Notes: generated by a model from the sequence alone, not told the origin. Counted from the first letter of the stretch, positions 11,029 through 22,664 are shown. The stretch: DNA of 64,000 bases from Byssochlamys sp. IMV 00236 (GCA_001931875.2 MSJH02000637.1:1-64000), one strand, 5' to 3'. Program-made: numbers and translations.

Positions 11029-11127
11029 TGACACAGCCGGGAGTCGAACCCGGGTCGGCTGTTTACACAGTTCAGGATTTACCTGATTAATGGAAGACAG
11101 CCATCTTAGCCGTTGGACCACTGTGTC
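11029..11127 (-). tRNA. tRNA-Gly (anticodon UCC) with about 27-nt intron
   Basis: Acceptor GACACAG pairs with CTGTGTC, discriminator A; T-arm CCGGG-TTCGACT-CCCGG is the same as in the tRNA at 10700. Anticodon stem GCTGT/ACAGC encloses CTTCCA, an insert of about 27 nt, and A. Placing the intron after position 37 gives anticodon TCC preceded by U33 and followed by A37. The acceptor stem is quite different from the intronless copy, so it is not a recent duplicate. The anticodon is the only loop reading with U33, but the amino acid should be treated as likely rather than certain. Confidence 0.82.
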
Positions 11128-11610
11128 TTTGATGACTAATATTGTCGTTTTGGAGTTTTAGCAAGTGGTTCTGGGAATTACTTGAATTATTGTATCTGCT
11201 GGAGAGATGTATTGGATAGGATTTGTGTCGGGTTTTGTAGATTGGGAGGAGCGGACAAGCGGAATGAGCTTACATTGGGGGATCTAGTTAAGATGAGCGA
11301 TGCTACAGTACATTAGGTATATGATCACCAGAGGATAAAATAATGACTTGGTGAAATTTTATAATATCATTACCATTAGACTTGCTATAACCCACATGCA
11401 TAAAGTACAGTTCAGTTTGCCTCCGTTCAGTCGTTATTGAAGATGGATATCGTGACCACCCGTACACTTTTTAACGTCATGTTAGACAGAAAGCCAGAAA
11501 CATTCTCGTGGCAGCAATTTGTAGAGCGCTGTCGACCCAGTCGTAAAATAAGAAGCCGGAAAGCAATAAAATAAAAAATAAAAAGTGGAGGTTGAACAGA
11601 AGCACGCGCA
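11128..11610. other. Intergenic, no gene seen
   Basis: About 480 bp between the intron-containing tRNA and the annexin stop codon; AT-rich, including AATAAAATAAAAAATAA near 11565, which would serve as 3' end signal for the annexin transcript. Confidence 0.5.
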
Positions 11611-13009
11611 TTAAGCCAATAGAGCCAACATCAGCTTCTGATAATCCCCGCTCGTCTCCGCGCGGACGCGGTCTGCCAGCTGGACCTTGAAGCGATGGTA
11701 GTATGCTCTCTTCACTTGCTCCTTGTGGTCACGGTTCCAATGCAGACGCACTATGCGCACTACGAGTTTCTCATCCTTCGTACCAGCTCCCTTCATGCAG
11801 TCCTCCAGGAGAAGTGCATCGCGCATGGCCGGATCGGTTGCCGTGCGCAGCATGTGTAGTAGCGCATCTTTCATATGACCTGAGAATTCCTTCTCGACGT
11901 GCTTCTCAAGGGAAGAATTGTATCGGGACTGGAAGGCATGGTTGATCGCGCGTAGCTCATTGTCCGAAGCCTTCGCGAAGATCGTACACACTTCAGTGAC
12001 GTTGTTGACGATGCGTCCTGCAGTGGCGCCGTGAATGGTTCTAGCCTCGGACTCGATTCTAGCGGGATCGAGGGGCATTGATTCTTCATGCCGGTTGGCA
12101 ACGATCACACTTGTGAAAAGCTCCTTGGTCTTCGCGGACAGATCGTCCTCGACGTCCTTCTGCAGGGAACGTCCGTATCTATGATGATAGGCAGCCTTGA
12201 TCGCGTTCAGATCGGCATTGGATCGTCCAAGGAGAACATCGTTCAACATCCACTCTTTTGTTCCCAGCCCAGCCACAGCGTCATGAACGAGGGTGGCATC
12301 ATGTATAAGGGGCCCGTCGATAATGCCCAGCAGGCCCTTCTCGAAGTATCCACCGGTCTCGGATTTAACGTCTTTGTATAGATCCCGCCCGATGTGACTA
12401 GAATATGTAGACCGGACGGCGGCCATTTGGAGCGGATCTAATCTAGATAGCACTTGAATCAAGGCTGCCTCGTCTGTCCCAAAGCCTTTCATCGCCTTGC
12501 GCAGCACATCTGCATCTCTCCGAAAATCACCAGGTGCCATCTGTCCGGGCACGTAACCAGGGGATGGCGCTGAGGGCGGTCCTTGTAAGGCTCCATATTG
12601 CGGTGAGGGAGGGTATTGGCCAGCCGGGGGTTGGTGATGGGGATGTGAGCCATATGGCGCGGGAGGCGGCACGGGCGGGCGGTTGTAAGCCTGCTGAGGT
12701 GGAGGATAAGGTTGATGTTGTCCGTACGGCGGCTGCTGAGGTGTTGGATAACCCTGGGATGGAGGCGCACCGTATGGAGCTGGCGGCGGGGGAGCATGCC
12801 CATGAGATGGATAATACCCCTGCGGTGGAGGGCCAGGAGGAGGAGCACCGTAGCCGGGTTGCTGAGGATAGGGAGAGTGTCCCTGAGGGGGAGGATACCC
12901 GTACGGGGGTTGAGGTGAATCTACCCAAAAATCAGCAACGCCGCGACCAAATATCTCTTCAGATGCAAGAATACCACGTACGGCTCGGAGGAGGATATTG
13001 GTTGTACAT
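11611..13009 (-). CDS. Annexin with Pro/Gly/Tyr-rich N-terminal head
   Basis: Two exons, 13009-12982 (28 nt, MYNQYPPPS) and 12920-11611, joined C|AT across a 61-bp intron; 445 aa. Residues 1 to about 135 are a PPYG/PPQ-rich disordered head. Four annexin repeats follow at about 145-208, 217-280, 300-363 and 375-440. Calcium-binding type II loops are visible in repeats 1 (MKGFGTDE), 2 (GLGTKEW) and 4 (MKGAGTKD); repeat 3 lacks the GxGT loop, as is usual in annexins. Annexins bind acidic phospholipid membranes in a Ca2+-dependent way; filamentous fungi carry several without clear phenotypes. The Tyr/Pro head resembles that of annexin A7/A11 and may drive phase separation or self-association (inference). 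Confidence 0.93.
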
Positions 13010-13556
13010 GATATCGCGCTTATGCCTGAGGAATCGAACTAATGCAGCGTATCTTAGAAGGACCTGAAACGTAGATGTAGGGCTGACTATTAGAGCGAAA
13101 AGAATAAACGTAGAATATGAAACAGAAATCAATTGCCCCTCCTCTGGATAGATGTCGATATATAAGGCATCCTGTTTTCAGCCCCTCGAACTGAACTTCC
13201 CCGCGAGAGCCTCGGCGATGGCTTGGCGAACCTTTCATGCGTCATGGCCGCAGTGTGGCTCATAGTGGCTGTGCCCTCTATCCGGCTTCGATTGGCTTTC
13301 GAGAACCGCGGCACTGCCCCAGACAATTTTTGGAAGGCTAAAATACTTCTTAGAGAGGCAAATGGCAAGTAACTTAAATGCAGCGTTTTCATGGTACGCT
13401 GGTTCGTATATTTATTATCATTCCATCCAAGCAACCACAGAAACAGCGTAACACGAGCTCTGGGGCCCGATTTCGGGGGTATCCACCATATTCACGTACA
13501 ACATATCCCGTAAATATACACGGCAGCATTTTTCACCAAAAATAGACAGTACCAAA
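13010..13556. other. Intergenic, no gene seen
   Basis: About 550 bp holding the annexin promoter and the 3' region of the EBP-like gene. No coding or RNA feature supported. Confidence 0.5.
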
Positions 13557-14294
13557 TCAAGACCTCTTCTTCCCCTGGGTAGCACTTTCTGCAGTGACGA
13601 ACGCCGTCCGCAGTTCCTTGACTGCCTCCCACAGCACCCAGATCGGAACCCAAACCCACAGGGTGTTGAAGAAAAAGAGGTAGAACCACAAGTACACCGG
13701 GTCGTCCGTCTCGAGCTGCGTGCTGCCTGTCAGCCACTCTGGTGCGAAAGTCATGAAACCGCCGTATAGCTCCGCCGTTGCGAGCGCCGGTGCAATCAGC
13801 CACAACTTCGCCTTAGCCGCTCCGCGCACAGCGGCCGTAGCACGAGGGCTGGATGCCTTATAGATCAGATAGCACACATACAGCGCCGCCGGACCACCCA
13901 GGAAGACAGTCAGCAGCTCGAGGGAGATAACTGTGACATCTGCGCTAGCCCAGCGGTGATCCGCCTTCGCGTATTCCTGCCACAGGCGCGCGCTGGGCCC
14001 TGAGCCGTACGCGGCTCCGTACAGACGGTCCTTGTATCCCAAAAAGAATGGTTCGCGAACAACACCGCTAGCGATGGAGGTATAGCTGAAGAAACACTCG
14101 TAGAGGAAGGATCCTTCGATGAAGAGGTGCGTGAGAGCGTCATAGGCGTGCCAGAAGAGGAGAATGCGATTGCGCGTGTCGGAGGCGGGCACGAGATATT
14201 TGCTCAGAACCGAGGCGAGTGGTAGAAAGGAGAGCGCGAATCCAATGCACAGCGCCGTTGAGACGTCAAGTTCGAAGGCCGCAACGCCCGACAT
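13557..14294 (-). CDS. EBP/EXPERA-domain membrane protein (sterol isomerase-like)
   Basis: Single exon, 245 aa from the ATG at 14294. Four to five hydrophobic helices are visible. The EXPERA/emopamil-binding core reads FWHAYDALTHLFIEGSFLY, with the His and Glu used in the EBP active site, then a polar segment YAKADHRWASAD with acidic residues, and a last helix FFNTLWVWVPIWV with the conserved Asn and Trp. EBP converts delta-8 to delta-7 sterols in the endoplasmic reticulum of animals and plants; fungi use ERG2 for that step, so fungal EBP-domain proteins have an uncertain role, perhaps in lipid binding or isomerisation. The lysine-rich C-terminus (GKKRS) would suit ER retention. Family is clear, function is not. 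Confidence 0.88.
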   Translation of the reverse strand: MSGVAAFELDVSTALCIGFALSFLPLASVLSKYLVPASDTRNRILLFWHAYDALTHLFIEGSFLYECFFSYTSIASGVVREPFFLGYKDRLYGAAYGSGPSARLWQEYAKADHRWASADVTVISLELLTVFLGGPAALYVCYLIYKASSPRATAAVRGAAKAKLWLIAPALATAELYGGFMTFAPEWLTGSTQLETDDPVYLWFYLFFFNTLWVWVPIWVLWEAVKELRTAFVTAESATQGKKRS

Positions 14295-15361
14295 GGTGGG
14301 CAAGCAGTTGTTCTGTTTCGTTTCGGGTCCAGTAGTCGGAACGGTAGCAGTGCTACGCAGTTGTCCTTGAGGAATCGGGACAGCGTGCGTATGTGACTAT
14401 ACGCTGCAATTGATGAGGAGATCGAAAAGACACGATTCGTCGTCTCAAGTATTTGACATTGTCAACGGGGCTCTTGTTTGGGACTATTTATTGCTCCGGG
14501 AAAATCAGCGCCAACCCCTGAAGCCTAAAACAACGGTCCGTTGGAACTTGGCACGTGCGCGGAAGGACCACAGTGGCTGAAACCGCCAGAGATCAACAGT
14601 GCTGTAGATAAGGGACATCGATTGCATAGGATTGAACTTGATTTCGTACCGTTTGTAGAAGTCTGATCAGCGTTCAAAAATAGCCAACAATGTCTGTATG
14701 ACCCGACGCTATCCGGACAACTGAGTCAATTATTTAGCTGTCAGCGACTATGTTGTAGTAGAGACTAGGTAACATCCATGTATAGAATCGTTGTATACAA
14801 TTGATACATTTAGTTTTGACTGCGACGTGCCTTTGTATAAAAACTAGTCTACGGTCGGACATTGACTGCAGCTTGCAGATAAAGCAGGGTCTAAGGAAAC
14901 ACTACACTTAAGAAACACTGGAATATTTCAATCCTGATAATGCAAGAGTCGATACAGTGTTGGCGGAAGGAGTAGAAGGTACTCATAAATACATTTGTTC
15001 AGATCTCACGTTGTGCAAATGAACACTGCCAGCGCATTGGTGACGTCAATCACTCATCGTGTCTGGACCGGGTCCCGGAGGTATGTACCATAATCCTGCC
15101 CAAACATTTCCAGATCTCGAGATCTCACCATCCGAAATGGATGCAAGTTTTGGGAGAGACTGCTGTCGTAAACCAGCCGGCTTTTTGCCATTAGGGCGAT
15201 GAGATATCACGCATATGGCGGGACGGCGTAGTGTAGAGTCGACCATTTTCAGATCGACTCGCATCCTGGTGGACAGGGTAGGGCTGACACCATTCTGGCA
15301 TCGCTGGAGCCCTCCGTGTTGGGCGGGAAGTAGAAGTTATTGAGCCGAAAAGCCCGCGGAT
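14295..15361. other. Intergenic, no gene seen
   Basis: About 1.07 kb. Includes a perfect 14-bp palindrome AGATCTCGAGATCT at 15112-15125. No convincing frame on either strand; several short ones are broken. Confidence 0.5.
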
Positions 15362-15796
15362 TCAGCTCTCCTTGTCGTGGTTGTGTAGCAGCTTCTCAAC
15401 ACCATCGCGAACGGTATCTCTCAAGCTGAAGCCACCGAAGAGCCAATCGTTCGAGTGCCGCCCATAGTGGTTGACGGTTCCACTGTACCTCTTATAATCG
15501 CTGCTGCCCCTCGTTGACATAGCTGAGTTCCGTTTTCCGGCCCTAGAACGATGGGGGCTTGCTGGAGATCCTTCATGAAAAGTGCTCTCCCGGATCGCCA
15601 ATGGTGCTGGCGACTGAGATCTGGAGCTGAAGAACTTGGAGAGGGTGTTTAAGTCTCTTGATGAGTTTGCAGAGGTTCGGGATCGAAGACCAGCAAGGGA
15701 TGGAAAGTGGAATTTTTCGCTCCAGGAGGAACTGGAAGAGGACGATGTTTCACGGCGCTCGAGCTTTGAGTTCGGTACAATTGTGCGATTGTCCAT
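15362..15796 (-). CDS. Small Ser-rich conserved fungal protein of unknown function
   Basis: Single exon of 144 aa from the ATG at 15796; the frame is open further upstream but without an ATG. The first 100 residues are Ser/Arg-rich and disordered, with a run of seven Ser. The C-terminus, RYSGTVNHYGRHSNDWLFG followed by GFSLRDTVRDGVEKLLH, is ordered and looks like a conserved short motif; I recall similar C-termini in other Eurotiales hypothetical proteins, without any assigned role. Basic composition (pI high by eye) suggests nucleic-acid or membrane-surface binding, but this is speculation. No neighbour hints at its job. Confidence 0.62.
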   Translation of the reverse strand: MDNRTIVPNSKLERRETSSSSSSSWSEKFHFPSLAGLRSRTSANSSRDLNTLSKFFSSRSQSPAPLAIRESTFHEGSPASPHRSRAGKRNSAMSTRGSSDYKRYSGTVNHYGRHSNDWLFGGFSLRDTVRDGVEKLLHNHDKES

Positions 15797-17665
15797 GCTC
15801 GACAGAACTGATTGCTTCTGATTTTCGACTTTGTTAATTATGGTGATGATGGCGAATTTCAGAGGATAGACCAATGCAAAGAGATGATCTCTGAGAGATG
15901 TTGTTACAAGTCAGACCCGTGAGAGAACTTCGCTGTAGACGCGAAGTGAGTGAAGACGATCTGTTTGTATTTGGGGGCTAATGCGGGCGACACTGGGTAT
16001 ATTTATCTTCTCCGTTTCTTCTGTCCCCTCGTCGACCATATTCGATCAGCAGGTCAGGGCGCATATCGGCTGCCCCGTATCGACAATGCATCTCCCTATG
16101 AGAGGGCGACATCCTCGTAGTGATTGCTGCGATAAACGTGCTCCTGACCCAGCGGCATTATGATTAACAGTGTGGTGGAGACACGCTGTCTCCGGAGTCT
16201 CGGTAACTGGGGTCTTTAGGGCGCCGCAAGTGGGCGACGGGTTGATTAAGAAACCGCCCGAGTCGGTGAAATGACTGGTCTACAAACGACTGGGGTCGAA
16301 TGCTGCGTGTATGACAGGACCTGAGGCCATCTTTCGACCGGTCTTCGACCTCGGATCGCCTGAATTCACCGCTCTCGCCTTGTTGGGCTTTGAGTCAGCC
16401 TTCTCGCGCCAAGCGCCGCCGACTCTTGACCTGCAGGTTGTCCACCAAATCAACTGCGTCCGATGAGTCCGATCGGCGTTGATGGCAGAACGAAACCAGC
16501 GCATGCATGAACTCGTTAAAAAATTTTCGACGTTTGTGGGATGGACCATCATGGACGTGGTAGACATGAAACTTGGCGAGGCCTGGATCCCGTTATTGCA
16601 TGAATATCAGTGTGCGCACTGAGCAGTTGGGGGTCCTCACCAGATTCCAGAGCATGGAAAGCTAGAGCGCATGGTCGAGTTGAGACCGTCCTTCATTAAC
16701 CACTTGGTGACGCATTATCACAGATTCACATCGTTCAGGCCGGGCCTGGGGAATACGATCAACAACGGCTTGATGCTGTAACCCACTTCATCTCAAGTTC
16801 CACGACTCCCTTCTAGCGTGATTCGAGAAAGACACGTCAGTCCATCATTACGCAACCAATCGCTCAGGACAATTCGTCCAGCCTTCGTCTCGTCGCCGTC
16901 TGTCCAGAATAGTAACTTTTCGCCGGCACCGTAGTTCGTAACTCGTCTGTTGATTCCGTCCCCAACTCGGGCGGGTGCTTCCACACTAAAAAACCTTCAT
17001 CTGCAGCGTTGCAAAAAGTCGGTCTGCTTTCGAGTCACTTTAGGAGCGGTTCAGCTGTCCTGGCGAATCAGACTCCTTGAAACGACACATTCGACGGTGA
17101 GAACGTTACGAGGTGAAGCCCCCGCATGCTGTTCGCCGAGCCGCATGGACGACATGTGACTTCTGCCGAGAGATGTTGACACAGTCCGGCATGCGCATAC
17201 CGAACAGCAAGAATGTCTCTGTGTCAACTTTCAGGGCTCATTCTACTCTGGCGGCGTGAAACTAGGGCAGCCACAGGCGATTATGCTGGAGGTACTGACA
17301 TCATCAGTGACATACTGAGGCGGTATGCCAAAATTATATTGATTGCTTTAGGCCCTCGCCTCTCGCTGGGCAGTCTTATCGGCGAAATCAGGCACCACAG
17401 GAATTTCTAAACCATCAGAAAACAAACAAAAGTAAACAAACACTCCTCTGCCCATGTTTTCAAAACAAAATGGATCCGTATGCTATTCCAAAGGACCAAC
17501 CTCAACATGAGAATAAAAGCCTTCTCCAGGAAATGCGACAAAAAGCCTCCAATGCAAATGCGCCAGTGACGAGATTGGAAAAAGGGAAACAGAGAGATAA
17601 GAACCTGCAATCACACGAACACCTAGAAATGCATTCCATATCCAATAAAACGCCTTTAGATGCTG
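15797..17665. other. Gene-poor region
   Basis: About 1.9 kb with no supportable gene. A 96-codon plus-strand frame at 17470-17760 (polar, starting MDPYAIPKDQPQHENKS) is open but overlaps the minus-strand ORF at 17666-18253 and resembles no family; it is not called. Confidence 0.5.
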
Positions 17666-18253
17666 CTACTCCTCCAGCAGTGTCCAGAGACTTGCACTGG
17701 GTTCTCTCCATGCCCGAGGTTGTTCCGAGTGACATCGTCGATGATGTCTTTCTGGGGTAGGTTGCAAGGACGTGCTGCTCTGCGTCGCCCTCATGTCTCT
17801 TGGTTTCGTCGGAGTTTTGGATGGCGCAGGGACCTCCATATAGGCCATCACCACCGCATCGCTTCCTCGCGTAGATATGCTATGCTTGGGAAACATGTGT
17901 CGTGCTTTGTCAAGCCGCGGGAGGACAACACGTCTCAGTACAGCTTTAGGTGTGCCATCTGCCTTGCTGACGGTAGAGACAATCTGCTCGTCATCCTCAG
18001 GGCTAGACCAAAGTCGACGCGATCGCGGGCTCTTGGAGCGGACTATACCCGCGGATGCCGCATCGTCTTCATAGAATATATCGCGATATAGTGGGCTCAC
18101 AGTCGAATCCTCCAGAGATAGAAAGTAATCCCTGAGACTGGATCGGCGTCTCGGGGCATGGCGCAGCCTTCGATCTTCACGATCATGACTGCGAGGGGTA
18201 GGACCACAATAAGGCCAGGTGTGATGCCGTACGTGACGGGGAAATAATGGCAT
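17666..18253 (-). CDS. Hypothetical Arg/Ser-rich protein
   Basis: Single-exon frame of 195 aa from the ATG at 18253. The protein is polar, with Arg-rich stretches (DREDRRLRHAPRRRSSLRDY), and an acidic middle (EDSTVSPLYRDIFYEDD). It has no recognisable domain, signal peptide or membrane helix. A run of T at 18281-18291 just upstream and a competing 96-codon frame on the other strand at its 3' end weaken the case. It may be a lineage-specific gene or an open frame without product. An intron near the 3' end is possible but no site is convincing. Confidence 0.42.
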   Translation of the reverse strand: MPLFPRHVRHHTWPYCGPTPRSHDREDRRLRHAPRRRSSLRDYFLSLEDSTVSPLYRDIFYEDDAASAGIVRSKSPRSRRLWSSPEDDEQIVSTVSKADGTPKAVLRRVVLPRLDKARHMFPKHSISTRGSDAVVMAYMEVPAPSKTPTKPRDMRATQSSTSLQPTPERHHRRCHSEQPRAWREPSASLWTLLEE

Positions 18254-20933
18254 GGATGATTTGGAAGAAGCCAAAGGCGATTTTTTTTTTTCCTTCAAGA
18301 AAGGGTGGAGAGAAGAGGATCCTCGCTTTCCTGCGCGAGAATAGAACGAGAAGTAAAGAAAGATGCACCACGCATCCGTTTGGCCCAGCAAAACGAAGGA
18401 CTGATAATATGACCCTATTCTCGGCGACAGAGCCAAGTCCCACCAGTGATGAAGGAACTTTCCGGTTTACTTGAAGGTTGAATTATTATTGAGAGATCCT
18501 GGTCCCTATAAGGACCGCTGACCCCGGATCATCACTGCGATCTTGGTAGAAGCCACGTGCCGGGCACACACATGGTGTGGGTGACTAGAGCATTGCCCGG
18601 GTGACTCAGGCGTGTCCTGCTGCCTGTAAGAATGTATCAAATCAGGATATCCCCTTGGAGCAGCACGGTTAAAGTTAGATGGGAGCATGGAAAGCGACTC
18701 TGATCGAGGGGTACCTAGGTAGTTAATTGTGGTAGGGACGGGCGAGGGGGTCGGATCTCCGGCCATCGCCAAATGATACATTCCACACCAGAGCAGCTGA
18801 GAGAAGATGATAAGGCGATCACGGTAGTCGCAGCCGAACAATCAGTGACTTATGTGAGTTAATCTTACTACAAAGGAGGGGCAGTGCGGGCTGATTCACG
18901 GACACCATCATTCGGACCTGGATCTACTTAACGCCTCCAGATGGGATTTCGGACGGGGCGATCATCGGACACACCCACCCCCACATTGATTCAGAATGTC
19001 CAAAACAAAACCTGTTTGACCTGCCACTCGACTCACTAGTTAGTACCTATTGCCCGTCTGGTCAGAGTGAGGAAGCCTGCTGCGCCCTGATACGAATCAG
19101 CGCCGTTGTTATCGGCTAAAACATGCCATACAAGCTGGAATGACGTGAGAGCATCCCATGCCACTGACTGGAAATAGCTTCCTTCGAGTCATGTTGCTTA
19201 TGATGAAAACGCCTCTTGTCTGAATTAATCCGACTATCAAAGCCATACATATTTAAGTCCGACCTTCTTGCTCGAGGTCGGACATAATTAAGGTTTAAAG
19301 ACGACTACAGTTCTGGAGATGAATAAACAAACCCGCCACCAGCCAGTCTCGTGAGCTATCGGCCGACTTTTACCTGGAGTATGGTATCATTGGTATGCCA
19401 CAAGGTGGCGTCATGGTGTACACCGAACCAGGGTCCCCTGAATGGTGCATATTTATAGATAGTATCAGCATCGACCTTGTTCATGTTAGGCCGGATCGCT
19501 CCGGAATCCCCTATACTTACTATTAGTGGAAGCAGATATTTCATTGCAATATTATCACTATACAATAATAACTAACTTCATGTTCTAATCTAGCAAATGC
19601 AGCCCATCTCGATTATAACGTGTAATACCGAGGATCAATCTGCGCATCTGCCTCACCTCTAACAATCGACGAATGACGACTCCTAATCTAGCCACACCAC
19701 TGCAAGCACATGAGGCCTCCACAACCTAATGCTGAAAAAAAAAAGCCTAAGGATGCATCTTGCTCCTGGATTGCAGGAAAGATGCATAGAATGATGCCAT
19801 GCCGGATGCCGCGACAGGACGAAAGCTGATTGCTTGATAATCGTGCTAATGTCGGATAGGTAGAATAAGATCTAGAAAAAGATCTATCGCGATTATGTAT
19901 ATGCAATGAGAATAATCCTCAGTATCTTCGGATCAGAAGAGTCTAACAAATGCTAAGAACAGTTCATCTTCGATGATTGAGCCGACACTATTCCCTGGTT
20001 TATCCTTCTCGTACCCTCTCCAGGTCCACTTCCCGCATAAAAAAAGGACTCAGAGCTGATAGGATATTAGGACGAGTTAATACTTTCTGTGACTCTAAAT
20101 ACAATACAATAGCGGTACAAGTATATGCTTAAGTTTGTGAGTAACGATCGTATCTAGAAAGCCGCCTTGGTTGTGTCAGATCCCGCGGCTCCTACAGGGG
20201 CGAACTGCAAACCTGCTGCGTTCCGCTGCTGTGTTCCCTATACAAACCGGATAGCAGCTGCAACGGGAAGCTACCTACATCGACCTGCATGGAATTAATA
20301 AAGACGGGAATAGAACCATGGATCAGTTTAATTAGATTTTCAGCTCAGCTCCGAACAGCCAAAATATTGGGATAGAGTTAAGGAGCATAAATAGCTGGTA
20401 GATTTCGGTGTTAATTAGTTTTTCAGCAATCTAGAGATCGTTCCCTTTTTATATACTTTCTCAGAATCTTTACTTCCGTGATCCTAGATCTTCACAAGTT
20501 GCCCTCCGGTCTATCTCCATACTGAACCTGTGGCTTTCAGAGAAGCATGGAAAAAGGAACATGTATATAATATAAACCTCAATTAGCGCTCCACGTCCGA
20601 TTTTGTTATCTGATCGCTCACCACAAGATAAAGCCGGTCGAACCTTGATAGTTGGCATCCCGAGAAGATATCTACTGAGGGGAGAGGATCATCTCAGTAG
20701 TATATCCTTGTTCCTGGAAGGAAGAAGAAATAAGAGGCTGAAAAGAATAAAAAGGTTTAAACGAGCGACTATTTTTTCTCTTTTTTTGTGTTTAATATAC
20801 GCGTTACATACACCGGAGTAAATAAACAAGCGAATTGATGAAGACAGAGCAAATCAGTAATCAGAACGAGCAAGTCAAAGGAGAAAAGCCATAACAAACG
20901 AAGAGCAATGAAAACAGACATTTTTTTTCTTCG
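18254..20933. other. Gene-poor region up to assembly gap
   Basis: About 2.7 kb with many short broken frames on both strands and no recognisable gene, tRNA or transposon protein. The last 200 bp become purine-rich and pass into poly-T next to the gap. Confidence 0.5.
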
Positions 20934-20953
20934 NNNNNNNNNNNNNNNNNNNN
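20934..20953. other. Assembly gap (20 N)
   Basis: Twenty N flanked on both sides by T/C-rich low-complexity sequence (TTTTTTTTCTTCG before, TTCTTTTCTTTTC after). It is probably a collapsed or unresolved polypyrimidine tract; true length is unknown. Confidence 0.98.
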
Positions 20954-21027
20954 TTCTTTTCTTTTCTTTTTTTTCCCCTAATATCTTTCAGTGAAAAGCA
21001 AAGCTGCATATTGCGTGAACGAACCGA

Positions 21028-22664
21028 TCACCTCCTTCTCTCGCCGCGCCCGTGAGGTGGCTTGTTTTTGTTGCCTCGGGAATCTCCTGATCGCGTGTCC
21101 TTATCTTTTCGTGAATCCTTCCTGCGTGCCTTGTCTTTTGATTCTGACTCTGTCTTTCTTGGTGACTCCTTAACCCAAGCCTCTGAAGGACAATCTATCT
21201 TGGATCTCCAGTCACCTGATACAACTAAACTTTGGAAGTAAAGCATGCATTCACGAACAGAGACCTGTGGATACGAAGACCTGTCTGACGTTTGCCTATC
21301 CTGTTCTAGGATAGAGCAATGCTCCCACATTATAGGACGAGAATAGTAGAGACTTGGCTTCTTTGTATGGCGATCTTCATCCCATTTTAAGAATATGGTG
21401 GTTGTATAATTTGTGACAAAAGCGTACTTAAGGCGAAACATCCACATATAGTTAGCTACCTGGCCTATTCCCTCTTTAATTAGCATTGTTCTGTATTTCA
21501 CTGGATAGAATGTTGAGACCAACCAAGAAGTTTGCGAAGTTTTCCTTCTTTCTGTGTGCCTTGGTTTGCCAAATCAACCCAAGAAGCCAAATTGTGGGCT
21601 TTAGGTGATGGTGACTTGGCCTCACCCAGAGCGCGAGCGAAAGAATTTGTCTTTGGGTCCTCTTTCTCTGCTAGCAACGCATAGTCCGGGATTAGCCTTT
21701 TCCCCTTCTCCTCGTTATCTTCCTTTTCGGGTTGATTTCCTGTTGCCCCGCTTGTAGTCTGCGATGTGCTGGACTGTGTTGGATATTTGTGGCTGGCGTA
21801 CCAGTCGCCAAATTGGAGGCCAATAGCAAGTTCTTTCCCAACGGCCGTCATCACATGGAGGACATTTTGGACATAACGACCACTGCTCGAAAGTTCTTCG
21901 CCACATAGATAGTGCTCATTGGTGATGGCATTCGCAGGCGGTTGTTTCAGTTCAACAGATAATATAACTTTCGGTTTTTGGTCCCAGTCCCTGAATATCT
22001 GATTGAAATTACTTCGGACCTCGTGTTCGAACGAGGTCCACGGAATCATATTCGCGCAGAATGTGAGGTGTGAATGGATGGCAGAGCTTTGTGTAGCACG
22101 GTTATCTATATAGCCGAGTTTCGGTAGAGCGGACATTGTCAGAGACTTTGCATCGAGGAAAGTCACATCCGTACTACTTCGATGCACTGGATAGTCCGAG
22201 GATGACATACGTCTGTCTCGGTTGCGCCTTTCCAATTCCCCGGGACTCTCAGAATAAGGACCGTGTGGTGAAGGGGGTTTAGGACGATAAACTAGTTTGT
22301 CCTTATTCGCACGCTCATACCGGTCAGATTTTGATGACCTGGACTCTCCTTCATACCGATCCTCTAATTCCTCGGGCGACCCGCGAGAATGCTGAGACTG
22401 GTCAGATCGGGATGACATATCCTTTCTTTGATCTCGATCTTCGGACCGTTTGCGAGGCCGTTCACGAGGCCGTTCGCGAGAACGAGAAGGCCGGTCAGTT
22501 TCTGATGACTTGGCCGTCCCTTTCTGTTTCCGATCTTCGGGTCGTTCGCGAGGCCGTTCACTAGGCCTTTCGCGAGAACGGGAAGGCCGGTCAGATCGGG
22601 ATGACTTAGCCTCTCTTTGATCTCGATCTTTGGGCCGTTCGCGAGGACGGAGCTCTCTATCCAT
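21028..22664 (-). CDS. PD-(D/E)XK nuclease-like protein with Arg/Ser-rich head
   Basis: Two exons, 22664-21524 and 21464-21028. The 59-bp intron (GTTGGT donor, GCTAAT branch, ATAG acceptor) joins G|GC so that KLLG continues as QVANYMW; 525 aa. Residues 1-150 are RS/RE/RP-rich with imperfect internal repeats. The core holds a PD-(D/E)XK pattern: IPDYALL with Asp327, then ALGEAK with Glu348 and Lys350, and a Gln382 in GQVANYM that fits the helix-borne Gln of this fold. The strand KYAFVTNYTTTIFLKW follows. The tail is Lys/Arg/Asp-rich. I know this domain from many uncharacterised Aspergillus proteins, sometimes beside or fused to kinase-like domains. Nuclease activity is inferred from motif only. 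Confidence 0.72.

Noticed and set aside
12534..13067. 177-codon plus-strand frame opposite the annexin head
   Set aside because: Shadow of the repetitive Pro/Gly/Tyr coding sequence of annexin; no domain of its own.
17470..17760. 96-codon plus-strand frame starting MDPYAIPKDQ
   Set aside because: Overlaps the minus-strand ORF at 17666-18253; polar, no family. Either could be real but not well supported, and the minus frame is longer.
18506..18841. 111-codon minus-strand frame
   Set aside because: No domain, no good start context, and it lies in gene-poor DNA with many equal-length chance frames.
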